Shown here piece after piece: positions 1-11,830 of a stretch of DNA of 64,000 nt. Numbering within the stretch: the stretch's first letter is position 1; every line of letters begins with the position of its first letter. Location of the stretch: the NCBI GenBank assembly GCA_029531795.1, contig JAPEIS010000001.1, positions 4,402,001 through 4,466,000 of the forward strand, written 5' to 3'. This DNA comes from Sclerotinia nivalis (taxonomy: Eukaryota; Ascomycota; Leotiomycetes; Helotiales; Sclerotiniaceae). The notes under the pieces are model-generated. The model did no database searches and had not been told where the DNA came from. It saw only the letters and a program-made list of their open reading frames with translations. The position numbers were made by a program, and so were the translations under genes.

Positions 1-1715
1 AATTGGGTAAAAGCGTGGATGATGCGAAATATTCTGATTATTGGTGGTAATGGTCGTCCTTGCTCTCCTAGGAATAAGTAGCAATTGATCTCTTCGGTTT
101 GAGGAAGGTCGAAACATCAATTAATTATAAAAAGAAAAGGTTTAGAATTTAGGGTCCAGCCACTTCATGGTCATGAATAACGAAAGATTGAAAATTACAG
201 GGCCGACAATAAGGATCGGACAATATGAGAATTCAAACAATAGCTATTGAAGACTCAACAATAACCAAGAATGATAAACGAAAGTGAATGTCCCACACCC
301 CAAACAGACAAAAAGTACAATAAGAAGTGAGGATGAATCTGTAACAATACACAATAAAACTACACGCAGAAATGAATGTATGAGTAGATAGGAAATAGAA
401 GGATGAAAAGATAATGAAACGGGAGCGGGAGTGATGATGGATGCTTCCCATGAAATAGACCTACAAAATGGCCATGAAGCACGACCTACGATCCAGAATC
501 CAGACCTTGAAGTACCGAAAATAGCAAACTTTTCTTATTCGTTCACAAGTCGCAATGAGTCGTAACAAGTCAGAATGGTAAATCATTTATTGACCAGTCG
601 ATTGAAGATTTTCATCGATTGCTGTAACTTTACGCGCCGACAAGAAAAGTTTGATTTGAATTGATTGGTTGGCGCGTCAAATGAAATGCTGCCCTTGGAA
701 TTATTGCATATTGCATATTGCATATTGCGTATACGTGTTGCATAACGGTAAAGAGCTGATCATTGTTACGCAACATAACGTCGATGTCTTACATGAATTG
801 AAAGTCATTATCGTGGATTTTCGTATGTATGGATGAAGTCAAAAGTCTGAAGAATTCGGATGAGAATTGACAAGGAGAGAGAAGTAATTGATTAGGTAAG
901 AAAACACCCCACTCTAATAAAGTGCTTTATGTAAGATTATTTGGTGCTAGTGTGATGCAGAATTATGCGAGTAGTATAAAGTTATGAAATTTGAATTAAG
1001 GCCGCTTTACCTACCGACATGATTATATTTTCATCTCCATATTAAAATCAATGTAACCTTCCATTACAACAAAAATATAAGAATCTCGCCCTCCATCACT
1101 TCGAAGCTTCCAAAAATGTGTTTATAGAGTAACGGGTTCTCATTTCTATAATATTATGTCTCTGAAGACCACCGTTTAGCAAGCCCATATTAGAGCTTGG
1201 CAATAGAACTACGTTTCTGTTGAACAGAAGCTTTTATAACTTCGTTTACGACATTAACGACTAAAGAACTATGTCCGAAGAGAAATGATGGGAAGAGTAC
1301 CATATTTCCCTAATTGCTTACCTTCTTACCTCTGAACTCATTTACCTAAGTTTTAGAACTACAGAGTACGCACCGGCTTCTCTTCGTCTGAGTATCAAAA
1401 TATCTCGGGGCCAAGAACTTAACATTATTTTAAGCGCTCGGCTTGGAACGATTCATTTTTCCCAAACGATCTACAACAGGGTCTTCATGATTTAAATAGT
1501 ATTAACCGCAATAGATTGCCAAGTTATTTGATTGACTGGTTGATCTAGCACCGTAAAGCTTCACTTCAATCCGCGATCCTCGAGCTCCCTCTACTTCCAC
1601 AAAAACAGATTCATAACAAAGGGAAGTATTGTTTGTGAACTAGCTGTTCTACTCTGACCATACTGTCCTCCGCAACCAACGCGATTCTTCAGCACAGGTT
1701 TCCAACAAGCTGAGC
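1..1715. other. Intergenic, no gene seen
   Basis: AT-rich sequence with only short, unsupported open frames on both strands. The one local structure is a 7-bp tandem repeat at 703-730. The right part lies downstream of the minus-strand secreted-protein gene and probably includes its 3' UTR. Confidence 0.6.
703..730. repeat. 7-bp tandem repeat (ATTGCAT)x4
   Basis: Three exact copies of ATTGCAT are followed by one ATTGCGT. It is a simple short tandem repeat in non-coding DNA. Confidence 0.85.
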
Positions 1716-2743
1716 TTAATAAGCACGTTTGGGTATGGCAACCATGGAGATGATCTGCGGTCCATTGTAAGGTGGAGGCGGGACATCATAACGACTCCCC
1801 ACCCTGAAGAAATTTCCGGGTGGCGTATCCACAACACTACACAAGCTCTGAGCAGGCCAGAAGTTTGCACCATTGGATTTGCCATTCGCAGCACAAAAAT
1901 TAAGACAAGTTTCAAAATCATTCGTCCTCAACTCAGGACCCTGTATGGCCCGGTATATGCCGTAGGATGTGGTGGTTAACCAAGGATGTGTATAAACCAT
2001 TACCGAACGCTGACAGTAGATTCTGAAGTTTTGCCCGTTGCGATTGACGACTTGCATGTTTGAAGCGGGGCAGGAGATGGCAGGCGGAGGTGGTGGTGGC
2101 GTGACGCAGGAGGGATTCGTGCCTGGGTAGGAGAGGGTGTGTTAGAGTGATGGTTGTGGAACAAGAGGATGTGTGCAAATGGATTCAGAAAAGAGAAGGG
2201 AAAAATACCGTCCCATTTGAAATTTTGCCCAGCAGGGCAACAACCTTCTTTGCCGGATTGTTGCTGTACCGTGTTTGGGGGAAGACAGCACTCTGTATTT
2301 CCAGTCCGAGCTTGCGTATACCTTTATTGCTCGGATCAGTTTTTATTCATTTCACCTCAAGACTACGTTGTAGTTCCCAAAACTAGAAAAGGATGAGAAA
2401 CTCACTCGGTACCAAGACAGACTGTTTTGAATCGTTAGAAAATCATAAGTAGAGAGAAACTGGGTGAGAAGACGTACCGCTTATAGCTGCAGTCTCGCAT
2501 TGGCCCTGGAAAACGCCATTTGCATCGTTCTTAGGAACGTAATTTGGTCCTGCGGTTCTCTTGCAAAAATCCTGAATTGGAGTAGAGTCAGATCATGTCA
2601 TGTCATCTCTACAACACACATGTATAGATTGATAGTTTAGAATATGATGAGAAGGGCTAATATACCGCGGGCGTCTCCTGCTGAGCAAGTACAAAGCTTG
2701 CAATGGTGAAAACACCAAGTATCGAGAGCTTGAATGTCTTCAT
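1716..2743 (-). CDS. Secreted cysteine-rich protein with one PAN/Apple-like domain
   Basis: Five exons give about 235 residues: complement of 2666-2743, 2478-2571, 2406-2421, 2209-2321 and 1716-2122; phases agree throughout. The start is the ATG at 2743 because it opens a typical signal peptide (MKTFKLSILGVFTIASFVLA, then QQETPA). A Cys-rich middle follows, with two CC pairs (ECCLPP and GCCPAGQNF), a proline run (PPPPPP), then a C-terminal unit reading NGQNFRIYC ... CLNFC ... LCSVV. That spacing (aromatic-x-x-Y-C, then CxxxC, then a later C) is the PAN/Apple pattern also present in the two neighbouring secreted proteins. Such domains bind protein or carbohydrate in known families; the role here is unknown. 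The intron before the Cys-rich exon uses an AAG acceptor, so that junction and the 16-nt third exon are the weakest parts of the model. Confidence 0.72.
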
Positions 2744-4242
2744 CGTGAAGTAGTAGAAGATGAGGACAAAATAAGATAGAATCCAAGTAGAATTGAGAAG
2801 TCAATCAATGACCAAGGGAAGAACAATGTAAAAGTGTGTTTTCCTTTGAATATCTGGCTGATATGATATATGGACAGGGTGATTTCCTTAACATTATACA
2901 AATGTATCACGAGCCCCATTCTCTGTATCCCGCATCAACAAGCTGGAACGAGAACACTAACGCCGTAATGAAATGTCACTCTCTCCTCACTTGAGGTGGC
3001 TAGCATGACACATTGGCTTGAATCTCTGAGGGAACATATATCGAACCCTTGCTTTCGATAGGCACCTCGACATTCCTCTCACAACATATTGACTCTCGAG
3101 TTCGCCGACCGTGAAACGCCATCTGTAAGTCCAGCCTAAACGTACCGACTCCGGCGTAGCTGTTGTATCCGCTGAGCTGTTGGCACAGCAACACCATATT
3201 ATGTTCTACCTGCACTCAATCCCTATGTTTTAGCTGAAGATAATACTTCGGCACGCACTGTGCTGGTCGCTCGTAGCTGAAGATCCTCTTTCGGAATGAT
3301 CGACATGCGTTATATTGGTACAAATCTAAACGGGTTCGAGAGATCACAATTACGGAACACCTAGCGCCGCGTAATTAGGGGTTCCGCAGGTGCTACAGAG
3401 CTACGACGCAAGTCTGGGGTCCCGTATCGTACTAGTGTACCGTACACAGAACGCCATGCATGATCTGTTGTACAAAGACCGCCGATCCCTCGGAAATTCT
3501 TTTGTACACAGCCTGAGACATAAAATATATCATATATCTAGTGGTGCATGTACGACCCGAAGTGGAAGAAACAAAATAAATGTGTAGCTGAAACTTGAAA
3601 GAAATAAAATTCTTGTGCTGAAATCGGAACCGAGGCGCCATGTAAGGGGTAATCTAGCTTCGTCTTCTCCCGGGACTTGGAAAGTTTAGATAAGCCACCT
3701 TTGGCACTAAGAATAAGCTAAGCTAGGGCCCATGTGACTTGATAAATTCGCTCCTTCTACAGTCTCGAATAAAATGGCAGTGGATTCGAATAATGATCAC
3801 AATGATAGAAATATGCATGAAATGGTCAGCGGACGGATAGATTGAGCTCGGCGTTTCTCCGAAATTCCTACGTGCAGAAGGAAGATATGGGAGGTTGGAA
3901 TGAGGCGTTCCTTTTCTTGGGAGCGAGGCTTTCTCCTTTCCAAGCGAGATCTCGTGATATTCTAATTTTCACCTCACCTCTCTATCTCCAAATCCTAGAT
4001 TTACAGAATTTTGGCTTCAGACTCTCTTTCTCATAATGGCACATTGTACAAGTAATTTCATGGAAATAGGATATCGTTCTACCGGTTTTAAAAGTGTTGT
4101 CATTGAGATTTGAGCCTAAAGTAACACTTGATCTCCCGTCCCCAAAACACGATTGCAACTCCTCCTCCTTGTCACCCCCATCATCCCCACTGTCAAAAAA
4201 AGGTTTCCATGAGCCAGGAAGTATCTTCGGATGCCTTTTTTA
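2744..4242. other. Intergenic between two secreted-protein genes
   Basis: About 1.5 kb containing the promoter of the 1716-2743 gene. Short open frames on both strands at 3000-3640 have no recognisable domain, no convincing splice continuation and no signal peptide. Confidence 0.55.
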
Positions 4243-5775
4243 CTAAGTCCTTTGTGTAGTAGGAACAGCACATAAGAAACCTCCTCCAGCAGGAGCAGTC
4301 CCAGTTGGCGGAGACTGCCATACGGCCGCCCATACGCAATTGTCAGTAGGATTTCCATCGTCATAGAAGTTAACGCCTTGGCAAAATGGGCTGGCTTTAG
4401 CGGCTAGATCCCACGAATTAGTATTTTCTCGCTCTATCATCTTCCAGATTTCATAATGTCAATAGGGGTAGAACTCACAGCACTGCTCCATGCACTCCTT
4501 GAAATCCTTTGCACTCGATACCCCCAAGTTCGGATTAGATGCGCTATGTCCCAATGTGCAGTAAACCTGATATTTTACTCCACCGACAGTGGTAGTTTTG
4601 CGATCCGCAGCCGGACACTTATCAGGGAAAGGATCCGGTTGTGGGCTAGGACATGCCGGGCATTGAGTAGTCGGGGTGCTTGGACATGGGCATGGACAGA
4701 CGGGTTCGTCAATGAGATGAGCACTATCATAGCCATCAGCTGTAACTGGTACATCCTTGTTACCGTGGGTTCGTAAATAGCAGATTTTGGAAGATGGGGC
4801 GTAGATGGCGCGAACGCAGTTGCTTATTCCAGAGCAGCGAGTCATGCAGTCGCCCATAGTATCTGCGGGTGCTTGGCCTAAATCATTTGTTCCATGATTG
4901 ACTAGGAATTCGTCAGAACTGGATTGAGTGGGAGAATAGGAAGCAGAAATGGCTACTAACTCAAATTACAATAGAGCTTATACTTCTTGCCACCAGCTGT
5001 GAAAATTCTTCCATCGCCCTTGGGACAAGTAGGATTTGGATTTGGCCTGTGATCGATTTTAGTACGAGAATCTTACATACGGTATTCTCTGAAATGAAGA
5101 CTTACTTGCAAGAACAATCACAGGTATACACATCATCCGAATTTGCACAGCAGCTTCCAGTCAAGGTCTTTGGATCGGCATGGTAGGATTTCCCAGCATC
5201 GCAACAGTCTCCTTTCTTTGCCGCAGCATCGAAAGAATACACACCTGGGGCAACGCAGCAAGCTCCCTCGGTTTTGACGACGGGGTCGATGCTGAAAATT
5301 CCTTTATCTTTGCCACAGCATCCCGCCTTGTTTGTCTTCGGATCCTATAGGAGTTTAGAATGGGGGGATTCCCACGTTAGATACGAGAACTTTTCTTACA
5401 GTGTATGGACCCCAATAACAATTCGTAACAGGAGGAGCAACACATTGGCCAGTGGGTTCTAAACACCAAATAAGTACCCAACTACCAAACCGTCTAGGGA
5501 GAACATACTGCCAGCTGCGTCAAACTGCATAGCTGCGAATTTCGTCATCAGAGAGAGCAGAGTATTCGGGCTATTTAATTAACTCACAAAATTGCTGTCC
5601 AGCCTCTGTAGCGAATTAGCAAATAAGCCCATCAGAAGCTTGAGATGACAATCTTACTTTGCTTGCACACAGCATCCCATTTCGCCTTGTCAGCTGCAGT
5701 TGGCTCAACTGCAAAGACTTGACCTGTTAGGATAGTAAGAGGAAGCAACAGCTTCCCTAATTTGTGAATCAACAT
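4243..5775 (-). CDS. Secreted cysteine-rich protein with two PAN/Apple-like domains
   Basis: Eight exons give about 375 residues: complement of 5658-5775, 5588-5605, 5509-5532, 5400-5458, 5106-5344, 4961-5046, 4479-4901 and 4243-4403, all phases consistent. The ATG at 5775 opens a signal peptide (MLIHKLGKLLLPLTILTGQV). Residues about 73-152 form an array of CC-centred units (GCCGK, ACCVA, DCCDA, SCCAN) ending in CDCSCK. Two PAN/Apple-like units follow: the first has KYKLYCN, CMTRCSGISNC and ICYLRTH; the second has KYQVYC, CMEQCS, and late Cys residues (DNCVW, FLCAV). Between them is a Cys/Pro-rich linker (CPCPCPSTPTTQCPACPSP). No transmembrane segment or GPI signal is evident, so secretion to the wall or medium is inferred. 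It lies head-to-tail with the gene at 1716-2743 and head-to-head with that at 6726. Function unknown. Confidence 0.75.
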
Positions 5776-6725
5776 GTTGAGATGGAATGTTTAGTCCGTG
5801 ATGTCTAATTGCTAATAAAATTGACTGTGGTTTTGGAAAGGAAAGAGAATATGTCAAAGGTAACTCTCAAGAGACGGTCATGGAAGTCTATACAAAAGAT
5901 CGATAGGAAGAGAGGTTGCCCGGTCAAAGCTCTATAAACGGCTACTACCAATGCAAGACTCGAAATCCAGAATAGGAAGTGGTGTCACCCAACCATCGGG
6001 ATGCTTGTGAATCATTGATTAAGATTGCATTTTGGGAAGCTCCGAGAGAACCCGATTGTGGATGGCTGAAGACACAAATGGTAGTGAGTATATTTTACTA
6101 CGCGAAAGGCATGTAGGTTCTCCCAAAGTCGTTCAGATCAACATTCCGTGAAAGTGAGGTAAACTGTGACGTGCTGACTTAACATTGAAAAACAATGTGA
6201 CAACGTATGCCGTGCTACTCCTTACTCTAATTGTGTTGTCAAACATTGACTCTAATGCATGTGTCGGTGACATTATTCAATGCATTGCATACTATTGATT
6301 TACTACTGAATGAGGCGTACCTGAATTAACCTTGTTGTGAAACCGTAACTATTTTTTATGCTAGTGTTTGGCTGGCTGAGTCTGTCTTAGAATGACATAG
6401 AAGTACAATGCGGGTGATACCCACATTATCCCTCAGTGGAAAAAGATGATAGGTTTCATCGGAAAATATAGAGTACAGCAAGAATGGGAAGATGATGCAG
6501 ACGTGTATTGGAGTAGCACTCGCTAGAGTCCCGAAGAACGAACGTGTCTACCCCCAGAAGAGCTGAGACCCACATCCCATTCTCGTTGTCATATGAACAA
6601 GACAGGGACAATTCTTATTTAAATTTCCAAGTCTAACTTTGAAGCTGTAGCTCTACAAGCTTGTGAGTGATATATTGACCTTCCTGCTCTTACTATCTGC
6701 TTTAAATCAAATTCCAACATCAACC
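5776..6725. promoter_or_regulatory. Shared divergent promoter region of two PAN-domain genes
   Basis: The 950 bp between the start codons at 5775 (minus) and 6726 (plus) must hold both promoters. I see no gene in it. No specific transcription-factor site was assigned. Confidence 0.5.
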
Positions 6726-8338
6726 ATGATGGGCCTCACTCGAAGCACCCTTGTTGTACTATTTTCCCTTTTGCTTCTCCTTCAACCACTTGCAAACGCT
6801 CAAGATCAGGCTCAAGGTAGACCTGGTGCTTCTGCCCCAGCTCCCGCGGCTGGCCGACCCGGCGGTTCTTCTCCCGATCAAGTACCGGTCCAGCCATCAG
6901 CTTCAGATCCGGCTCCTGCTGCTGGTCGACCTGGTGCATCGACTGCTCCTACGACCGATCCCGCTCAACCTCGCCCGGATCCCGCTCAACCTCGCCCAAA
7001 GGTTTATTCCTGTCCTGCCGACAATGGTCAGAGATACACAACGGCAAATGGAGTCACCTTCGAGTTGAAATGCGACCACGGAACCAAGGCTAGGCCCCTT
7101 GATAATTCCATCACGATGACGCAAAAAGATTGTGCAGATTATTGTTCCACACTCTCGAACTGTCAATCTGCGGACTGGAACATCAATACCAGATTGTGTG
7201 CAACGAAACAGGAGGTTTGTATCCTACCTCTTCTCTGAGTTTGAACCTGATTCGCTAACTTCAGCAGTACATACCAGTACGTATAACTAAGCTGAAAACA
7301 AGAGAGCTTCTTTGGCCTACTTTCCACTGACAAGAAAAGACTTTCCCCCTTCCAGGAACACACACGTGGTTTCCTCTCGAAGAGCGAAAGCAGCGCCCCG
7401 AGACAGAGTACCGCACTCCACCCGATTGTCCAGCACCTAAGGTAGCTCTTGCAGAAAGTGTGACCGCCAGCGCGAGTTTCACAGCTGATGGTGAATGTCC
7501 AACCAGTAAGAGCATCTTCAACTATAGAGCAAATGTACCTCCCATTGACGATTTTAGATGACGGAAAGATCTTTTTGACTCCTCAGGGCACGTACTTCCA
7601 AGTCAAGTGTGGTTCACAAAATACAGCTCAAGTTACACTTCCCGACAGCAGACCACTTCATGATTTCGCAGAATGCATGACTGCTTGTGCAGATAACCCC
7701 GAATGCAAGAGGTAAGAACCACAGGCCGACAGATCTATGAGGAAATTACTGACCCGAAATAGTGTAACTTTCGCTAGCGGAAAACCCGACTGGGAATGTA
7801 AAATGTTTGGCAGTGGTGTCGAAACATTGGCCGCAGATGCTACAAGTTGTTATTACCTATTCCTTCATTTGATTCAGTAGTATCTAATTGTTCTTTACAG
7901 AAAACAAAGCTTCGGCAGTCGTTATTGACCCACCAACTTCCGCAAAGAAGGACGACTTGATATATCTCTGCTCGACTGAATGCCCAAATGCTGACGGACA
8001 AACATGGGATTCTCCAACGGGACAAGTGAGTATCCAAGGATGAAAGGATAAATTTAAAGCTGTGACTGACTGTTGATTAGAAATTCCGTATGGATTGCTG
8101 CAAGCGACACGGTACTATCACCATCGGCCAAACCCAAGCAGGCTCTTTAGAAGAATGTATGAAGATATGCAGTTTCACATTGGCGTGCCAATCTATCGAC
8201 TTTCAAAGAGATACCGGAAACTGTTACTTTGGAAAACATTCCGGTGCACCTACCATTGCTGCATCTGGATGGGCGTCTGCTTATGCAGTTGGTTGTTCTG
8301 GAGCTTGCAAGAAAGAGGGATGCTGTGGTGGAGCTTGA
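6726..8338 (+). CDS. Secreted cysteine-rich protein with three PAN/Apple-like domains
   Basis: The model has seven exons and about 424 residues: 6726-7218, 7265-7276, 7356-7505, 7558-7711, 7763-7845, 7901-8025, 8081-8338. The ATG at 6726 opens a signal peptide (MMGLTRSTLVVLFSLLLLLQ). Residues about 28-95 are a low-complexity Ala/Pro/Gly linker with repeated AAGRPG and DPAQPRP units, typical of extracellular spacers. Three PAN-like units follow, each with CxxxC and flanking Cys: around VTFELKC/CADYCSTLSNC, YFQVKC/CMTACADNPEC, and FRMDCC/CMKICSFTLAC. The protein ends KKEGCCGGA. The 12-nt second exon is needed to keep frame between 7214 and 7356, but its exact edges (donor GTATCC versus GTTTGT, acceptor at 7264 or 7267) are uncertain. 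Divergent from the related gene at 4243-5775. Confidence 0.72.
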
Positions 8339-10301
8339 AGTTGAAATTGGGATGCCCCCCCCCGCGCCCAAGACTTGCCATATTTGTGTTATCGTCAATT
8401 CCAACTAGGTATCCCAATTCACAATTCACAATCAAACGATCCAAATCTCATTTCACGACAAATATGATACAAGCTCAGATAATTTAAAAACTTTTTGCGA
8501 TGATCACAGCACGTGCTGTCTGTCACGTGTATTTCACTAAACCTATTTCTTTCTCTTTCCACAGTTTTTTTTTATAGTTTATTGACATCCATCTCGTTTA
8601 ATCCGAATTGGTTTGTATGTGATTGTGACATTACTGTAAGGGGACCAAAATTCGAGTCACAGAAGCCGTTGACCCAGATTCCGCCTATCATTCATTCAAG
8701 AAAGCCATCTCGACTTTGTAGACTCTGGCATCTGGATGTGGACTCTTGCATGGACCATCACTCAAGGAAAGAATCAACTCTACCGGCCTGTTGTACAAAT
8801 TCGGCTTACCACTCTTTTGTGCTACTGTTGGAAGATTAAATGGATGTGAGAACATTGCTTACTACGAAGTAGTTCTAACCTTAACTCGACAGACTTTGTT
8901 TGGAGTGTTACACCACATCATTACCCAAAATAAAGACAGTATCATAACCATTCTGCGCATTGTTCTGGTACATAATAACGATTGTCGTATTCGGCTCACA
9001 ATCTCGACGATAGGGACTCTTCATTTAACAAAAGGATGAAGTGCCGATATCATGACCAGTTCCAAGATCTGCCAGAATTATTAGAAACGGGGGTTGTGTT
9101 TAGCTCACCATCTCATTCATTTGTGTGGTCTTTCTGTGATATCACCATTCAAGTAAACGATGAGATTATGACCGCTTTCAAAACCTGCCTGCCACTATCG
9201 ACTTGCATATAAGATTCTCGTATTGTTCTGGGTATACAAAGGGGGAGCTGCTGTCGTTTTGTTCGGCTCAAGATCTATTATCGCATCATTTCTTTCCTCA
9301 TCATGATTCCCGCAGCAAGCATGAGCCACTTAACTCGTACATCGGTATGGGTATCTTGGATTGAATATTCTAAGGTTGGCATCTATCGTGTATATGTGTA
9401 TACTCCGTATATTTCCATAATTTAAGGTTTAACCTTTAAGGAGAGGAATAAGGTTAAGTAGTAGGTAGGGTAACGATAAGAAATTAGAAATTGCTATCGG
9501 ATCCCTACCTAGTTCAACTACTCCGTACTGGAGTTATTAAGCTATTAATGCGCAATATGCTGCTTACCTACCTTACCCCTATCACAGAAGCGTAATTAAC
9601 ACAAGTCGAATTAATTTCAGATTTTGATAGTTTCATTAATATAAATGGAGAAAGGATTCAGGAACAGAGAAAGAATAATAACTTTAAAATACCTTTGCTG
9701 TCTCCTCCTTCTTTTTCTTCTCATCTAGACCGGTACTATACTGAAAGTCTTACTCTTACTCATACTCATACATATACATATACCTACATATACATATACA
9801 TTTACATTTACATTTACATATTGTGTTCAATTTTTTCACTTATTAGACGGTATTATCAACAAATCAAACTTCATTCAACGAAACGCTCAAGCCAATAGTT
9901 CTTAAAAAAAGAATTAACAAAAGTTACACCTTCTCTTATCTAAACACGAGAACACGAGAAAGGGAACGCCAAGAACCTCAGGACACTTTGCATTCAACCA
10001 AACGAACTCAATTCTTTGGGTCGCCATTCAAAAATCGGAAAGTTCAAGTAGGAAGACGGTAAATACGAGCTAGTTTACCGGTAGTTAAAGGTTCTATTAA
10101 ATTTTATTATTTACTTTTCGACTTTTGGTCCTTTTCGTCAAGCTGGCGTCCTCCGGTCTTTCTTCTTTGAAATCCTCCCACCAACATCATCGAAAACGGT
10201 CATCAATACACATAAAGACAGGAATTGAGTCTGAAGAACGAATCTCCTCCCATTCATCCACCCGGGTGTTATCACCTATACCTGGAACTCCAATTGGTCC
10301 A
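8339..10301. other. Intergenic; 3' end of secreted gene and promoter/leader of GT34 gene
   Basis: No gene is supported. It holds two E-box hexamers (8510-8515 and 8524-8529), a CT-rich stretch near 9700-9725 of the kind common in fungal promoters, and a CATA/TACATT microsatellite at 9761-9820. Sequence upstream of 10302 stays open in the GT34 frame back to about 10125 but has no ATG there, so it is treated as leader. Confidence 0.5.
9761..9820. repeat. Microsatellite (CATATA/TACATT-type)
   Basis: A run of CATATA and TACATT units of about 60 bp. It creates a spurious YTYTYIYIY reading in one frame. Confidence 0.8.
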
Positions 10302-11830
10302 ATGTCATTGTCGCGAAGTCCATCTCCAAAACCTGGAGGAGGATGGGCTAGTCCAGGTCTTTCAAGCCCTTATGCAAATGTCAGTGGAAGATCCAGTCCG
10401 AGTAAAATGCAAAGAGGAGGTGGAAATGGAAGTTCGGTGACTTGGGAATCTGCGAGAGCAAAGAGCGAGGAAGTCAATGGTTATCCTTCATTTTCGACCA
10501 AAAACAATGGTTTCTTTAATCGACATATGAGAAATATTTCCAACAGTCTGCCGCATTTTCACATGGGAGAAAACACGAGTTATGCGGAAAAAGAGAAACT
10601 TGGGCGCGGACGATGGTTAGGATCCTCGAAAATGGCACGAATAAGAAATAATCTTGCGAGAGTCAGTCGAAAAATGAGGATGCGATTTATGATTGTTTTA
10701 GGGTTTGTAATGATGATAGTTCTTTTCTACTCTACCCGTAAGTCAAATTTTCGGGCAGGCAGACAACAAGCAATTCTGACTTCAAGATAGCTTTACATTA
10801 CTGGTGGCGCCGAGCAGCACATTTTGGAGGAGGTAAAAAGTTTGTTATAATACTGGCAGCAAATCAGGGAGGTGGAGTTATGGAGTGGAAAGGACCAAGG
10901 GAATGGGCAATCGAGCGAGATAGTGTACGCAACAAACGAAAGTACGCAAACAAATGGGGATATGAATTGGAGATCGTAGACATGAGCACCAAGAAAAGAT
11001 ATGCACACGAATGGAGAGAGAGTTGGGAAAAGGTTGACACTATTCGAAATGCTCTGAGAAAATACCCGCAAGCTGAATGGTAATTTGTATTCTCATCTGC
11101 AACGATTGAAGCTTGCAAGCTAACAGCCCACAGGTTCTGGTGGCTCGACCTCAATACTTTCATAATGGAACCATCCTACTCTCTACAATCTCACATCTTT
11201 AACAGCTTGGCGAAAAATACCTACCGCGATATCAACGACTATAACCCCCTTAACATAGCGCACCCTCTCCAATCTCCCTACCTTGATGCCAAATCTCGCA
11301 GCACGGTTGGAGACGGCAAAGCGAGCTCTATAAATCTCATAGTTCCCCAAGATTGTTCTGGTTTCAATCTCGGTTCTTTCTTCGTTAAACGCAGCGCATG
11401 GACCGATCGTCTCCTAGATGTATGGTGGGATCCTGTAGGTTATGAACAAAAACACATGGAATGGGAACACAAGGAACAAGACGCACTTGAATTCTTGTAC
11501 ATCAATCAACCTTGGATTCGTCCACATACCGCATTTATCCCTCAGCGCAAGATCAACAGTTTCCCACCTGGAGCATGCTCGGATAATGGAAATGATACGC
11601 GGATTCATTATGATGAACATGATCGGGATTTCCTGGTAAACATGGCGGGATGTGAGTGGGGAAGGGACTGTTGGGGCGAGATGTACAACTATAGAGAGTT
11701 GAGTAATTTCTTGAACAGGACTTGGTGGGAAAGGTTCAAGGAGGATTGGGTGATCAAGGCATGGCAAAAGATTGCGCCAAAGAAAAAGTCGAAGGACTCA
11801 AAGGAATCAAATGAGTCGAAGCAGTCATGA
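10302..11830 (+). CDS. GT34 family glycosyltransferase (GMA12/MNN10-type, alpha-1,6-mannosyltransferase-like)
   Basis: Three exons (10302-10737, 10791-11079, 11134-11830) encode about 473 residues. The first in-frame ATG, at 10302, begins MSLSRSPSPKPGGGW, a plausible cytosolic tail; the frame is open further upstream but without an ATG. One transmembrane anchor lies at about residues 129-146 (FMIVLGFVMMIVLFYS), giving type II Golgi topology. The lumenal part has the GT34 features KFVIILAANQGGGVMEW, RNKRKYANKWGYEL and EWFWWLDLNTFIMEP, the last at the nucleotide-sugar/metal site where many relatives have DxD; here it reads DLN. The C-terminus is Lys/Ser-rich. Family members extend cell-wall mannan or galactomannan in Golgi complexes. 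Which member (Mnn10 or Mnn11 type) cannot be decided by eye. Confidence 0.85.

Noticed and set aside
9695..9898. 67-codon open frame with YTYTYIYI run
   Set aside because: Translation of a microsatellite.
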